From assembly GCA_037189985.1 (NCBI GenBank), contig JBBCJX010000011.1, positions 1 to 64,000 of the forward strand: a stretch of DNA of 64,000 nt, read 5' to 3'. Positions 34,870 to 43,345 of this stretch are shown in pieces. The position numbers were made by a program, and so were the translations under genes. Each line of letters starts with the position of its first letter. Within the stretch, counting starts at the first letter, position 1. Source of the DNA: UBA2031 sp037189985. Its GTDB lineage: Bacteria > Pseudomonadota > Gammaproteobacteria > Pseudomonadales > Moraxellaceae. The notes beneath the pieces are model-generated. The model had not been told where the DNA came from. It did not search any database and was given only the letters and a program-made list of their open reading frames with translations.

Positions 34870-36228
34870 ATGAGCCAGATGACGCCACGCGAAATCGTGC
34901 ATGAACTTGACCGCCACATCGTAGGACAGGCCGCTGCCAAGCGCGCCGTAGCACTGGCACTGCGCAACCGCTGGCGGCGCATGCAGGTGGACGAAGCCCA
35001 CCGCAATGAAATTTCCCCCAAGAACATCCTGATGATAGGCCCCACCGGCGTCGGCAAGACCGAGATCGCACGTCGTCTGGCACGACTGGCAAATGCGCCC
35101 TTCATCAAGGTGGAAGCCACAAAGTTCACCGAAGTCGGCTATGTGGGCCGCGACGTTGAAACCATCATCCGTGACCTGGCCGACATGGCACTCAAGATGA
35201 CGCGCGAACAGGAAATCGGGAAAGTGGAGCACCGTGCATTCGAAGCTGCCGAAGAGCGCATTCTCGATGCCTTGCTGCCTCCCGCACGCAGCGGTGACTG
35301 GAACGCCAGCGCTCCTGCCACCACCAGCAGCACGGACAGCAACACCCGCCAGATTTTCCGCAAGAAACTGCGCGAAGGTGAGCTGGATGATCGTGAAATC
35401 GAGATCGAGGTGGCACAGGCCAGCGTGGGCGTGAACATCATGGCGCCACCCGGCATGGAAGACATGACCAACCAGCTACAGAGCCTTTTTTCCAATATGG
35501 GGCAAGGCAAGACCAAGTCACGCCGGCTGAAAATCCGCGAAGCCCTGAAGCTGGTGCGCGAAGAAGAGGCCGGCAAGCTCCTGAACGAAGAAGAGATCAA
35601 GGCCAAGGCGCTGCATGCTGTCGAACAGAATGGCATCGTGTTCATCGACGAGATCGACAAGGTCTGCAGGCGGGGTGAAAGCCATGGCGGTGGCGATGTT
35701 TCGCGCGAAGGCGTGCAGCGCGACTTGCTGCCGCTGATCGAAGGCAGCACCGTCAATACCAAGTACGGCATGGTGAAGACCGATCACATCCTTTTCATCG
35801 CCTCGGGCGCCTTTCATCTCGCCCGCCCTTCCGACCTGATTCCGGAGCTGCAGGGCCGCCTGCCGATCCGTGTCGAGCTGGAAGCGCTTTCACCGGCTGA
35901 TTTCGAACGCATCCTCACCGAGCCGCACTTCTCGCTGACCCAGCAATACCAGGCCCTGCTGGAAGCAGAAGGGCTGAAGGTCGAGTTCACGCCCGACTGC
36001 GTCAAAAAACTGGCCGAAGTGGCCTGGCAGGTCAACGAGCGTACGGAAAACATTGGTGCCCGACGCCTGCACACCGTGCTGGAAAAACTGCTGGAGGATA
36101 TTTCCTTCAATGCCTCCGACGTTGCCGCCGAACGCCAGGGTAGCGTGCTGCAGATCACTGCTAATGACGTGCAAAAACACCTGGGCAATCTGGTACAGGA
36201 CGAAGACCTGAGCCGGTTCATCCTGTAA
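34870..36228 (+). CDS. hslU: HslU ATPase subunit of the HslUV protease
   Basis: A 452-aa AAA+ unfoldase that feeds proteins to HslV. N-terminal MTPREIVHELDRHIVGQ leads to Walker A GPTGVGKT (57-64). The intermediate domain that recognises substrates is at about 110-245, and Walker B is GIVFIDEIDK (about 254-263). Sensor and C-terminal parts follow (ENIGARRLHTVLEKLL). The C-terminus SRFIL is the tail that inserts into HslV. A 7-bp hairpin follows at 36232-36251. Confidence 0.97.
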   Translation: MSQMTPREIVHELDRHIVGQAAAKRAVALALRNRWRRMQVDEAHRNEISPKNILMIGPTGVGKTEIARRLARLANAPFIKVEATKFTEVGYVGRDVETIIRDLADMALKMTREQEIGKVEHRAFEAAEERILDALLPPARSGDWNASAPATTSSTDSNTRQIFRKKLREGELDDREIEIEVAQASVGVNIMAPPGMEDMTNQLQSLFSNMGQGKTKSRRLKIREALKLVREEEAGKLLNEEEIKAKALHAVEQNGIVFIDEIDKVCRRGESHGGGDVSREGVQRDLLPLIEGSTVNTKYGMVKTDHILFIASGAFHLARPSDLIPELQGRLPIRVELEALSPADFERILTEPHFSLTQQYQALLEAEGLKVEFTPDCVKKLAEVAWQVNERTENIGARRLHTVLEKLLEDISFNASDVAAERQGSVLQITANDVQKHLGNLVQDEDLSRFIL

Positions 36229-36231
36229 CCA

Positions 36232-36251
36232 GCATCAGGAAAAGCTGATGC
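36232..36251 (+). terminator. Short hairpin after hslU
   Basis: GCATCAG and CTGATGC pair around GAAAAG just past the hslU stop. No T-run follows, so it is at most a weak terminator or a pause site before the DUF971 gene. Confidence 0.3.
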
Positions 36252-36270
36252 CCCCAGCAACGTGAGCGCC

Positions 36271-36651
36271 ATGCAAGCATCCGCCCCCACCGAAATCCGG
36301 TATCGCCGCGAAAACCGCCAACTGCTCCTCCGCTATACGGACGGGGAGTTCCTGCTCAATGCCGAATTCCTGCGGGTGAACTCCCCCTCGGCGGAAGTGC
36401 AGGGGCATGGCGGCGAAGGCGGCACACTGCCGCGACACAAGGAAAACGTTGCCATCACCGGTATCGAGCCTGTCGGCAACTATGCCGTGAAGATCCGCTT
36501 TTCCGACGGCCACGACACCGGCCTCTACAGCTGGGACTGGCTGTACAAGCTCTGCCACGAACATGACGCCCTCTGGCAGGCCTATCAGGAGAAACTCGCC
36601 AGCACGCCCGATCCGGCGGCAATCGACGGTGTCGTCCGCTTCGTTCCCTGA
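36271..36651 (+). CDS. DUF971-family protein
   Basis: A 126-aa cytoplasmic protein of the DUF971 (GBBH-like) family. The characteristic segment is the N-terminal half: LLLRYTDGEFLLNAEFLRV, SPSAEVQGH, then ITGIEPVGNYAVKIRFSDGH and TGLYSWDWLYKL. Similar domains form the N-terminus of gamma-butyrobetaine hydroxylase and occur in iron-sulfur-related proteins; the function of the stand-alone form is unknown. It follows hslU as in Pseudomonas. A GTG three codons upstream is an alternative start; neither has a strong Shine-Dalgarno sequence. Confidence 0.85.
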   Translation: MQASAPTEIRYRRENRQLLLRYTDGEFLLNAEFLRVNSPSAEVQGHGGEGGTLPRHKENVAITGIEPVGNYAVKIRFSDGHDTGLYSWDWLYKLCHEHDALWQAYQEKLASTPDPAAIDGVVRFVP

Positions 36652-36863
36652 CGCCCGTCTGCCGGGCAAGGCCTCCGGCCGGAAAACCGGTCACCCCATC
36701 GGTCACAATTTGCCATGCTTTTCACTGCAAGGGGCGGGACTGGCCCTGTACAATCCGCCACCCGACGGGCCAGCGTCTTGCAGAAGACTCGGCCCCAGGT
36801 GAAATCAACATGAAAATCAGTCACCTGCAACCATATTCACATCCATGAAGCGGAGAGCCCCTC

Positions 36864-37640
36864 ATGAATGCACCCAGCTCCCTGCCCCCAACGCCCGCCC
36901 TGGTCTACACGCCGGAAGGCCAGCCCTTGCGCCGGGAAGACATCAAGACACTGGCTGACCAGATGCGCTACGAACTGGGTCGTTACCGGGCCTGGCGTGG
37001 CCATGTGGACCCGGAGTTCAAGCAGAAGTTCGATGCCGTCCAGAAGTGGCAGGCCGCCCGTCTCAAGCGTACCCATACCGACCTGCTGGAAGACCCTCGC
37101 TACGAGGCCGTCACACAGTTCTTCCTGACCGACCTCTACGGTGGCCTGGACCTCTCTGAACTTGCACGCGAAGTCGAACGTGCACTGCCCATCGCCACCC
37201 GCCTGCTGCCGGAATCGGTCATGCGTACCTCTGCCGTGGCACTGGAACTGAATGCCCTGACCGGCGAACTGGATGAAGCTGTCGCCACAGCCCTGTTCGA
37301 GACCCTGGGCCACAAGGACGTCACGGAAAAGGCCATCATCGAGGCCTACCGCGCCTGTGGTGATGCCGAAACCCGTCACCACCAGCTCAAATTGCTGGCA
37401 GAACTGGGCAACGGCCTGGACCGCTACGTCCGCTCCCGCGTGATCTATGGCACGTTCAAGATCGCCAGCCGCCCCGCCAAGATGGCCGGCCTCAGTGGCC
37501 TCTACGATTTCCTCGGCCGAGGCTTTGAGGTCATGCGCCCCATGGGCTCGGCACAGGACTTCATCAACCGCTTCGTGGGCCGCGAACGCACCATCGTCGA
37601 CAACCTCTTCAACGGCAAAACCGACCCCTTCGCACTCTGA
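36864..37640 (+). CDS. FFLEELY-motif-like conserved protein
   Basis: A 258-aa, mostly helical cytoplasmic protein of unknown function. At 86-94 it reads FFLTDLYGG, which resembles the FFLEELY motif naming a family of uncharacterised proteobacterial proteins; I give that assignment from the motif alone. There is no signal peptide or membrane helix. The start ATG at 36864 has a nearby GGAGAG. It occupies the place between DUF971 and ubiE where Pseudomonas carries polyhydroxyalkanoate genes, so a granule or lipid role can be asked but is not shown. The gap 36652-36863 before it has no clear signal. Confidence 0.7.
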   Translation: MNAPSSLPPTPALVYTPEGQPLRREDIKTLADQMRYELGRYRAWRGHVDPEFKQKFDAVQKWQAARLKRTHTDLLEDPRYEAVTQFFLTDLYGGLDLSELAREVERALPIATRLLPESVMRTSAVALELNALTGELDEAVATALFETLGHKDVTEKAIIEAYRACGDAETRHHQLKLLAELGNGLDRYVRSRVIYGTFKIASRPAKMAGLSGLYDFLGRGFEVMRPMGSAQDFINRFVGRERTIVDNLFNGKTDPFAL

Positions 37641-37663
37641 GAGGCTGTGCAGAACCTTGTTTT

Positions 37664-37745
37664 CGTCATTCCGGCGAAGGCCGGAATCCATAGGGCAGTG
37701 AAAAAATCACCGCTGCATGGGTCCCGGCCTTCGCCGGGACGACGA
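37664..37745. repeat. Facing pair of extragenic palindromes
   Basis: CGTCATTCCGGCGAAGGCC and, 30 bases on, the same sequence in opposite orientation (GGCCTTCGCCGGGACGACG) make a head-to-head pair around a central AT-rich spacer. Each half is itself a hairpin. The TCGTCATTCC start is shared with 3081-3110. This arrangement is like REP/BIME elements; no transposase is nearby. Confidence 0.7.
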
Positions 37746-37849
37746 GTCTGGGGGTTTACTGCTCTTTGAACAGACACTGGCACCCGCAGCGGCAAGTCAT
37801 TGCAGCTTGCCAGTCCGGCGGCGGCCGACCGACAATGCCGGTCCTCCGG

Positions 37850-37909
37850 GCCGGTGCCTTTGCACCGGCTCTCCAGCGGCAGGCAGCGCTTTTGAAGCGC
37901 CGGCCTGCC
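37850..37909 (+). repeat. Tandem hairpins just upstream of ubiE
   Basis: A perfect 8-bp hairpin GCCGGTGC-CTTT-GCACCGGC lies at 37850-37869. It is followed by a nested structure with outer arms GGCAGGC (37878-37884) and GCCTGCC (37903-37909) and inner arms GCGCTT and AAGCGC. They end 26 bases before the ubiE ATG. They could be a 5' leader structure or part of the adjacent palindrome cluster. Confidence 0.45.
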
Positions 37910-37935
37910 GGCCGTCATGAGCCAGGTGCCGCCCC

Positions 37936-38703
37936 ATGTCGCCCGACCCGAAATCCTCGCCGGAAAACACCACGCATTTCGGCTACAAGACCGTCCCCAC
38001 CGCGGAAAAAGCCCGGAAAGTGGCCGAGGTCTTTCATTCCGTAGCCGCCCGCTACGATCTCATGAACGATCTCATGTCCTTTGGCATCCACCGCCTCTGG
38101 AAGCTTTACACCATTGAAATGGCGGGTGTGCGCCCGCGGCAGCAGGTACTGGACATCGCCGGCGGCACCGGCGACCTTGCCAAGGCATTCAGCAAGCGCG
38201 TGGGCAAGGAAGGCCACGTCATCCTTTCCGACATCAATGCCTCCATGCTGGGCGTCGGCCGTGATCGCCTGATTGATGCCGGCCTTTCGCAGAATCTCGA
38301 TTTTGTGCAGGCCAATGCCGAAGCCCTGCCTTTTGCCGACAACAGTTTCGACCTGCTCACCATTTCCTTCGGCCTGCGCAATGTCACCGACAAGGATGCG
38401 GCACTGCGCTCCATGTTCCGCGTACTGAAGCCGGGTGGACGCCTGCTGGTGCTGGAGTTTTCAAAGCCGCTGCTGGAGCCACTGTCAAAAGCCTACGATG
38501 CCTACTCCTTCAGCATCCTGCCGGCACTGGGCCAGCTCGTGACACAGGACGCCGAAAGCTACCGCTATCTTGCCGAATCCATACGCATGCACCCGGACCA
38601 GGAAACCTTGAAGGGCATGATGGAAAGCGCGGGCTTCGAACGCACCGACTATCACAACCTCACTGGCGGCATTGTCGCCCTGCATCGCGGCTTCAAGCTG
38701 TAA
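37936..38703 (+). CDS. ubiE: Ubiquinone/menaquinone C-methyltransferase
   Basis: A 255-aa SAM-dependent methyltransferase that adds the C-methyl group in ubiquinone (and menaquinone, if made) synthesis. The SAM motif is VLDIAGGTGDLA (about 72-83). The family signatures are FHSVAARYDLMNDLMSFGIHRLWK (about 33-56, substrate side) and FGLRNVTDKDAALRSMFRVLKPGG. The C-terminus RMHPDQETLKGMMESAGF is standard. It begins the ubiE-ubiJ-ubiB cluster. Confidence 0.97.
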   Translation: MSPDPKSSPENTTHFGYKTVPTAEKARKVAEVFHSVAARYDLMNDLMSFGIHRLWKLYTIEMAGVRPRQQVLDIAGGTGDLAKAFSKRVGKEGHVILSDINASMLGVGRDRLIDAGLSQNLDFVQANAEALPFADNSFDLLTISFGLRNVTDKDAALRSMFRVLKPGGRLLVLEFSKPLLEPLSKAYDAYSFSILPALGQLVTQDAESYRYLAESIRMHPDQETLKGMMESAGFERTDYHNLTGGIVALHRGFKL

Positions 38704-38716
38704 GGGAGTGCACGCT

Positions 38717-39376
38717 GTGAATTCATTGCCACAGGTATTTGCCATCAAGGCACTGGAAGGCATGATCCGGCGCGCGCTCGCGCTGGACCCCGCCACGCGT
38801 GAACGGCTGGCCGCCTATGCCGGCAAACGGATTTTTGTGGAAACCCGCACGCCGGCACTCAGCATTCTCGTTTCACTGGAAAGCAATGGCGTGCATCTGG
38901 ATGCCGAAGCCGGCAAGCACCCGCATGCCACTATTGAAGCGCCCAGTTTTGAGCTGCTGAAGATGGCGCTGTCCAACGATGTACACTTCATCGGTGGGCC
39001 GCTCAAGGTGCACGGCGATGTCACGCTGGTGCAGGAGCTGCATGCGATTGCACGCGACATGGACATCGACTGGGAAACCGGTTTGTCACGCCTTTTGGGG
39101 GACACGCTGTCCTACCCGGTCTCCCGGGGCCTGCGCAACATCTTCGGCTTCGCCAACCGCGTGGCCAATACCTTCCTGCAGAACACCGGCGAATATCTTC
39201 GCGAAGAAAAGGAACTGGTGCCGGTACGCTGGGAAGTGGACGATTTCCTGAACGACAACCGTGACCTGCGCGCCGACCTTGATCGCGTGGAGTCGCGTCT
39301 CGCCCGCCTGCACAAGCGACTGGACAAGATGGCTAGCGCCTCTGGCGAAAGCCAGGGCAAGGACGAGCACCCCTGA
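38717..39376 (+). CDS. ubiJ: Ubiquinone biosynthesis accessory factor UbiJ
   Basis: A 219-aa protein with an N-terminal SCP2-like lipid-binding domain (about 25-110; FELLKMALSNDVHFIGGPLKVHGDVTL read in parts) and a C-terminal coiled coil (DLRADLDRVESRLARLHKRL). UbiJ helps organise the multi-enzyme Ubi complex and holds hydrophobic intermediates. The start is the GTG at 38717 (MNSLPQVF), with GGGAG 8 bases before it; an earlier in-frame GTG at 38708 is possible. It overlaps ubiB by one base. Confidence 0.9.
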   Translation: MNSLPQVFAIKALEGMIRRALALDPATRERLAAYAGKRIFVETRTPALSILVSLESNGVHLDAEAGKHPHATIEAPSFELLKMALSNDVHFIGGPLKVHGDVTLVQELHAIARDMDIDWETGLSRLLGDTLSYPVSRGLRNIFGFANRVANTFLQNTGEYLREEKELVPVRWEVDDFLNDNRDLRADLDRVESRLARLHKRLDKMASASGESQGKDEHP

Positions 39377-41004
39377 TGCTGAAACACCTGCCTCGCCTGC
39401 TGGCCATCTGGACCGTCATCGCCCGTTACCGGCTCGACACCCTGCTGCCTCCGCCACCGCATCTGCGCGCACGCCTCATGATCAGCCTGCTGCGCCTGCA
39501 TCCGGCATGGTGGCTGGCCGGCAGCCGTGCACGCAAACCCGAACGCCTGCGTCTGGCTTTCGAAGAACTCGGGCCGCTCTTCATCAAGCTCGGCCAATTG
39601 CTGGCCACCCGTCGCGACCTGCTGCCGGATGCCGTACTGGATGAGCTGGCCAAACTTCAGGACCAGGTTCCTCCCTTCTCCAGTCGTGAAGCGATGCATC
39701 TGGTCGAGCGCGAGCTGGGCGCACCCCTTTCCGAAAAATTCTCGCGCTTTGACGAAATCCCGCTTGCCGCAGCTTCCATTGCGCAGGTGCATACGGCCGC
39801 ACTGCCTGACGGCCGCGAAGTTGTCGTGAAAATCCTGCGCCCAGGTGTGGCAGAGGCGATCCGGCAGGACATGGCCCTGCTGCGTGATTTCACCGCTGCA
39901 CTGGAAGCCCGCTTTCCCGAGCTTGCGCAGTTTCATCCGCACCGCATTGCCCGTGACTACGAGCAAACCCTGCTGGACGAAACCGATCTGGCCCGCGAAG
40001 CGGCCAACACACGCCGCATGCGCGCCAACTTCCCGAATTCAGACCTGCTCTATGTACCAGAAATCCACGGGGACTGGTGTACGTCGCAGGTGATGGTGGC
40101 CGAGCGCATTTACGGCGTACCGATTGACGATCTGGCCAGCTTCGAGCGCTTGGGGATAGATCGCAAGTCGCTCTCGGAAAAAGGCCTGCTGATCTTTTTC
40201 ACGCAGCTCCTGCGTCACAACTTCTTTCATGCCGACATGCACCCCGGCAATGTCTTCGTGGAAACCGCCACGCCCGAAAAACCGCGCTACATTGCGTTGG
40301 ACATTGCCATCGTCGGCCATCTCGCACGCGAGGATCAGCTCACGGTGGCGCGGCTGGCACTGGCACTGGTACAGCGCGATTTTGCCGAAATCATACGCAT
40401 CGCCCACCGCGCCAACTGGCTGCCTCCGGGAGCCAACCTCAACCAGCTCGCTGAAGAAGTGGAGCGCATCGCCGGGCAGGCACTGGACAAGCCGATCGAC
40501 CAGGTACAGTTCGGCCCCATCCTCATGGCACTGCTGGACATGGCGCGCACGCACCATCTGGAAATCCCGGTACAGCTCGTGCTGCTCATCAAGACGCTCA
40601 TCCATGTGGAAGGGCTGGGCCGCTCGCTCTACCCCGCGCTGGACATCTGGACGCTGGCCAAACCGTTGCTGACACAATGGCTGAACGATCAGGTCGGCCC
40701 CGCCGCCCTGATCAAGCGTATGGGTGAACAAGCCCCCGGCCTCATCACCGGGCTGCCGGACCTGCCTGATCTCGTGCTGGATGCCCTGACGCAGATGCGC
40801 GCCAGCGGCCAGTGGCAGGACAGGCAACTGCGTGAGCTCGCCAGCCTGCGCCAGGAACTGCGCCAGGGGCGCAGGCACGATGTGCTGGCCCTGACCGGCG
40901 TGGGCGGCGGACTGGCACTGGCCCTCACCACCAGCGGTCTCACCGCCACCTTGGGCGCGGCTGTCGCATTGCTGGCACTGGTCTGGCGCCTCGCCGCCAC
41001 CTGA
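39376..41004 (+). CDS. ubiB: Ubiquinone biosynthesis atypical kinase/ATPase UbiB
   Basis: A 542-aa ABC1-family protein with conserved KLGQ (71-74), the alanine-rich loop LAAASIAQVHTA that favours ATPase over kinase activity, VVVKILRP, HADMHPGN and the metal motif (here LDIAIVG instead of DFG). Two C-terminal membrane helices (about 495-540) anchor it in the inner membrane. It is the UbiB most likely to serve ubiquinone synthesis, because it overlaps ubiJ and follows ubiE. The replacement of the usual DFG by DIA is worth noting. Confidence 0.93.
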   Translation: MLKHLPRLLAIWTVIARYRLDTLLPPPPHLRARLMISLLRLHPAWWLAGSRARKPERLRLAFEELGPLFIKLGQLLATRRDLLPDAVLDELAKLQDQVPPFSSREAMHLVERELGAPLSEKFSRFDEIPLAAASIAQVHTAALPDGREVVVKILRPGVAEAIRQDMALLRDFTAALEARFPELAQFHPHRIARDYEQTLLDETDLAREAANTRRMRANFPNSDLLYVPEIHGDWCTSQVMVAERIYGVPIDDLASFERLGIDRKSLSEKGLLIFFTQLLRHNFFHADMHPGNVFVETATPEKPRYIALDIAIVGHLAREDQLTVARLALALVQRDFAEIIRIAHRANWLPPGANLNQLAEEVERIAGQALDKPIDQVQFGPILMALLDMARTHHLEIPVQLVLLIKTLIHVEGLGRSLYPALDIWTLAKPLLTQWLNDQVGPAALIKRMGEQAPGLITGLPDLPDLVLDALTQMRASGQWQDRQLRELASLRQELRQGRRHDVLALTGVGGGLALALTTSGLTATLGAAVALLALVWRLAAT

Positions 41005-41055
41005 GCGAGGGAGTATGCTTTCGGGCCGCAGAAACATGATGATGCCGAGGAACAC

Positions 41056-41484
41056 ATGAGCTGGCTGGATGAGGTGCACTGGGACAAGGACGGTCTGATC
41101 CCTGCAATTGCCCAGGACGTCCACAGCGGCCGTGTGCTGATGATGGCCTGGATGAACCCGGAAGCACTGGCGCTCACCGCCGAGGAAGGCCGTGCCATCT
41201 ACTGGTCGCGCTCGCGCGGCAAGCTCTGGCGCAAGGGCGAGGAGTCCGGCCATGTGCAGAAACTGCACGAGCTGCGCTTGGACTGTGACAACGATGTCAT
41301 CATCCTGCAGGTTGAGCAGGAAGGCGGCATTGCCTGCCACACCGGCCGCGAATCCTGTTTCTACCGTCGCCTTTCAGGCGGCGAATGGGAAACCGTTGAT
41401 CCCGTGCTGAAAGACCCGCATGCCATTTATACCGACCACTCTGCAACAGACCACAAAGGTCACGGCCACGAGCCCACACCATGA
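41056..41484 (+). CDS. hisI: Phosphoribosyl-AMP cyclohydrolase
   Basis: A 142-aa enzyme that opens the purine ring of phosphoribosyl-AMP in histidine synthesis. The catalytic and zinc-binding cysteines are in LDCDNDVI and GIACHTGRESCFYR. WSRSRGKLWRKGEESGH (about 50-66) is the core family motif. It has the separate, not fused, form, and overlaps hisE by four bases. GAGGAAC precedes the ATG. Confidence 0.97.
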   Translation: MSWLDEVHWDKDGLIPAIAQDVHSGRVLMMAWMNPEALALTAEEGRAIYWSRSRGKLWRKGEESGHVQKLHELRLDCDNDVIILQVEQEGGIACHTGRESCFYRRLSGGEWETVDPVLKDPHAIYTDHSATDHKGHGHEPTP

Positions 41485-41864
41485 GCCGCAACGATACCGC
41501 CACCATCAGCAGCGACACACTCACCGAGCTAGCCCGGGTGCTTGAGGCTCGCCGTCATGCCGCGCCGGAGTCTTCCTATGTGGCCAGCCTGCACCACAAG
41601 GGCCTCAACAAGATTCTGGAAAAAGTCGGCGAGGAGTGCACGGAAACGGTGATTGCTGCCAAGGATGCCGCCACCAGCCAGAACACCGACGACCTTGTGT
41701 ATGAAACCGCCGACCTCTGGTTTCACACGCTCGTCATGCTTTCCCATTTCAATCTGGGCCCCGATGCCGTGCTCGACGAGCTGGCACGCCGCTTCAACGT
41801 GTCTGGCCATGCCGAAAAAGCGGCACGCGGCCAAACCCCTTCTCTTAAAAAAAACGCGGAGTAA
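41481..41864 (+). CDS. hisE: Phosphoribosyl-ATP pyrophosphohydrolase
   Basis: A 127-aa MazG-like enzyme that splits phosphoribosyl-ATP to phosphoribosyl-AMP and pyrophosphate, the second step of histidine synthesis. The helical motif LNKILEKVGEECTETVIAAKD (about 50-70) and VYETADLWFHTLVMLSH are typical. Compared with most HisE (about 105-110 aa) it has a slightly longer C-terminus. It sits between hisI and tatA, as in Pseudomonas. Confidence 0.95.
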   Translation: MSRNDTATISSDTLTELARVLEARRHAAPESSYVASLHHKGLNKILEKVGEECTETVIAAKDAATSQNTDDLVYETADLWFHTLVMLSHFNLGPDAVLDELARRFNVSGHAEKAARGQTPSLKKNAE

Positions 41865-41867
41865 GCC

Positions 41868-42098
41868 ATGCTTTCCGGTCTGTCACTGCCTCACATCATC
41901 CTGCTGCTGGTCATCATCATCCTCGTGTTCGGCACCAGCAAGCTCAAGAATGCCGGCAAGGATCTCGGCGGCTTCTTCAAGGGCTTCAAGGAAGGCATGA
42001 AGAACGAAGACGACAAGCCCCAGGACCCGCCGGCCCGCATCAGCCAGAAAGACGACGAGAAGGCCGGCAGCACCGTCGACAAGAAAGACCACGTCTGA
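41868..42098 (+). CDS. tatA: Sec-independent translocase subunit TatA
   Basis: A 76-aa protein with a short periplasmic N-terminus, a membrane helix (HIILLLVIIILVF, about 9-21), the FG hinge, and an amphipathic helix (KLKNAGKDLGGFFKGFKEG), then a charged tail. TatA forms the variable pore for folded proteins. It starts the tatABC operon and follows hisE by three bases. Confidence 0.95.
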   Translation: MLSGLSLPHIILLLVIIILVFGTSKLKNAGKDLGGFFKGFKEGMKNEDDKPQDPPARISQKDDEKAGSTVDKKDHV

Positions 42099-42110
42099 CG
42101 CACATCCTCC

Positions 42111-42581
42111 ATGTTTGATGTCGGTTTCAGCGAGCTGCTCCTGCTTGCCGTCGTGGCACTGGTTGTGCTCGGCCCGGAAAAGCTGCCGCATGCCGCACGC
42201 ATTGCCGGCGCTTGGCTTGGCCGCATACGGCGCACGGTCAGCCACATGCAAGCTGAAATCGAACGCGAAGTAGCCGCCCAGGAAATGAAGGCACGGCTGG
42301 AAAAGGAATTCGGCGACGCGGGCGGCAACCGTATCCTCGACGAGCTCCGCGAAGAACACCGCAATCTGGAAAACACGCTACGTGACGACGAAGCTGAACC
42401 CGCCGCAGTCCCCGCCATGAGCACGCCCGTCATTAGCAATGAAAGCACGCCATCCGTGCTGGCCGAGGCCAATACGCCACCGGAGCAGGTCAAGGTGGAT
42501 GGTGAGAAAGCCTATCGGGAATGGCTGGAAGCGCAGAAGCAGAAGCGCACGCCCCCCTCACAGGATGATGCCACTCCATGA
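42111..42581 (+). CDS. tatB: Sec-independent translocase subunit TatB
   Basis: A 156-aa protein starting MFDVGFSELLLLAVVALVVLGPEKLP, with the typical membrane helix carrying an early Glu (Glu8) that TatB uses for contact with TatC, then the GPEKLP hinge, an amphipathic helix and a long acidic cytoplasmic tail. It overlaps tatC by four bases. Confidence 0.95.
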   Translation: MFDVGFSELLLLAVVALVVLGPEKLPHAARIAGAWLGRIRRTVSHMQAEIEREVAAQEMKARLEKEFGDAGGNRILDELREEHRNLENTLRDDEAEPAAVPAMSTPVISNESTPSVLAEANTPPEQVKVDGEKAYREWLEAQKQKRTPPSQDDATP

Positions 42582-43327
42582 GCAACACGCCAGACAGCAC
42601 AGGTGGCTCCATGCCGCTGTTTGCGCATCTGCTGGAGCTGCGCAACCGGCTGATACGTGTGCTCGCCGTGCTCGCCGCCGGCTTCTTCGCTCTGGTGTAT
42701 TTCCGCAACGATCTTTACGCCGCTGTTTCCGCACCGCTGCGTGAACTGCTGCCGGCCGGCAGCACCATGATTGCCACGGATGTCACGGCCCCCTTCATGG
42801 CACCGTTCAAGCTGACGTTCTTTGTCTCGCTTTTTCTGGGTGTGCCTTACATCCTGCACCAGATATGGGGATTCGTATCGCCGGCCCTCTACCGCCATGA
42901 AAGGCGGATTGCCGTGCCACTGCTGTTCTCCAGCGTACTGCTGTTCTACGCAGGCGTGGCCTTTGCCTATTTCATCACACTGCCTGCCATCCTCGGCTTC
43001 TTCACTCGTGTCGGCCCCACCGACGTGGCACTGATGACCGACATCAACCTGTATCTCGATTTCGTGCTCAAGCTCTTTCTGGTGTTCGGCTTCACCTTCG
43101 AGATTCCGGTGGCCGTCTTCCTGCTGATCAGCTCCGGCATCGTCAGCAGCGCCTCACTGATCGACAAACGCCGCTACGTTATCGTCGGCTGCTTCTTCGT
43201 CGCCATGTTCCTGACACCACCCGATGCCATCTCCATGGCCATGCTCGCCATTCCCATGTGGCTACTCTTCGAAGCCGGGCTGCTCTGCGGGCGGCTGATG
43301 GAGAAAAAGCGCGATCTCGCTACCTGA
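42578..43327 (+). CDS. tatC: Sec-independent translocase subunit TatC
   Basis: A 249-aa membrane protein with six helices that binds twin-arginine signal peptides. Family signatures are HLLELRNRLIR at the N-terminus (about 16-26), PFMAPFKLTFFVSLFLGVPYIL and FGFTFEIPVAVFLL, and YVIVGCFFVAMFLTPPDAIS. The length is normal. No terminator is seen before the convergent HMG-CoA reductase gene; the two stop codons are 18 bases apart. Confidence 0.96.
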   Translation: MSNTPDSTGGSMPLFAHLLELRNRLIRVLAVLAAGFFALVYFRNDLYAAVSAPLRELLPAGSTMIATDVTAPFMAPFKLTFFVSLFLGVPYILHQIWGFVSPALYRHERRIAVPLLFSSVLLFYAGVAFAYFITLPAILGFFTRVGPTDVALMTDINLYLDFVLKLFLVFGFTFEIPVAVFLLISSGIVSSASLIDKRRYVIVGCFFVAMFLTPPDAISMAMLAIPMWLLFEAGLLCGRLMEKKRDLAT

Positions 43328-43345
43328 TCCCGCCATCCAAAAACC

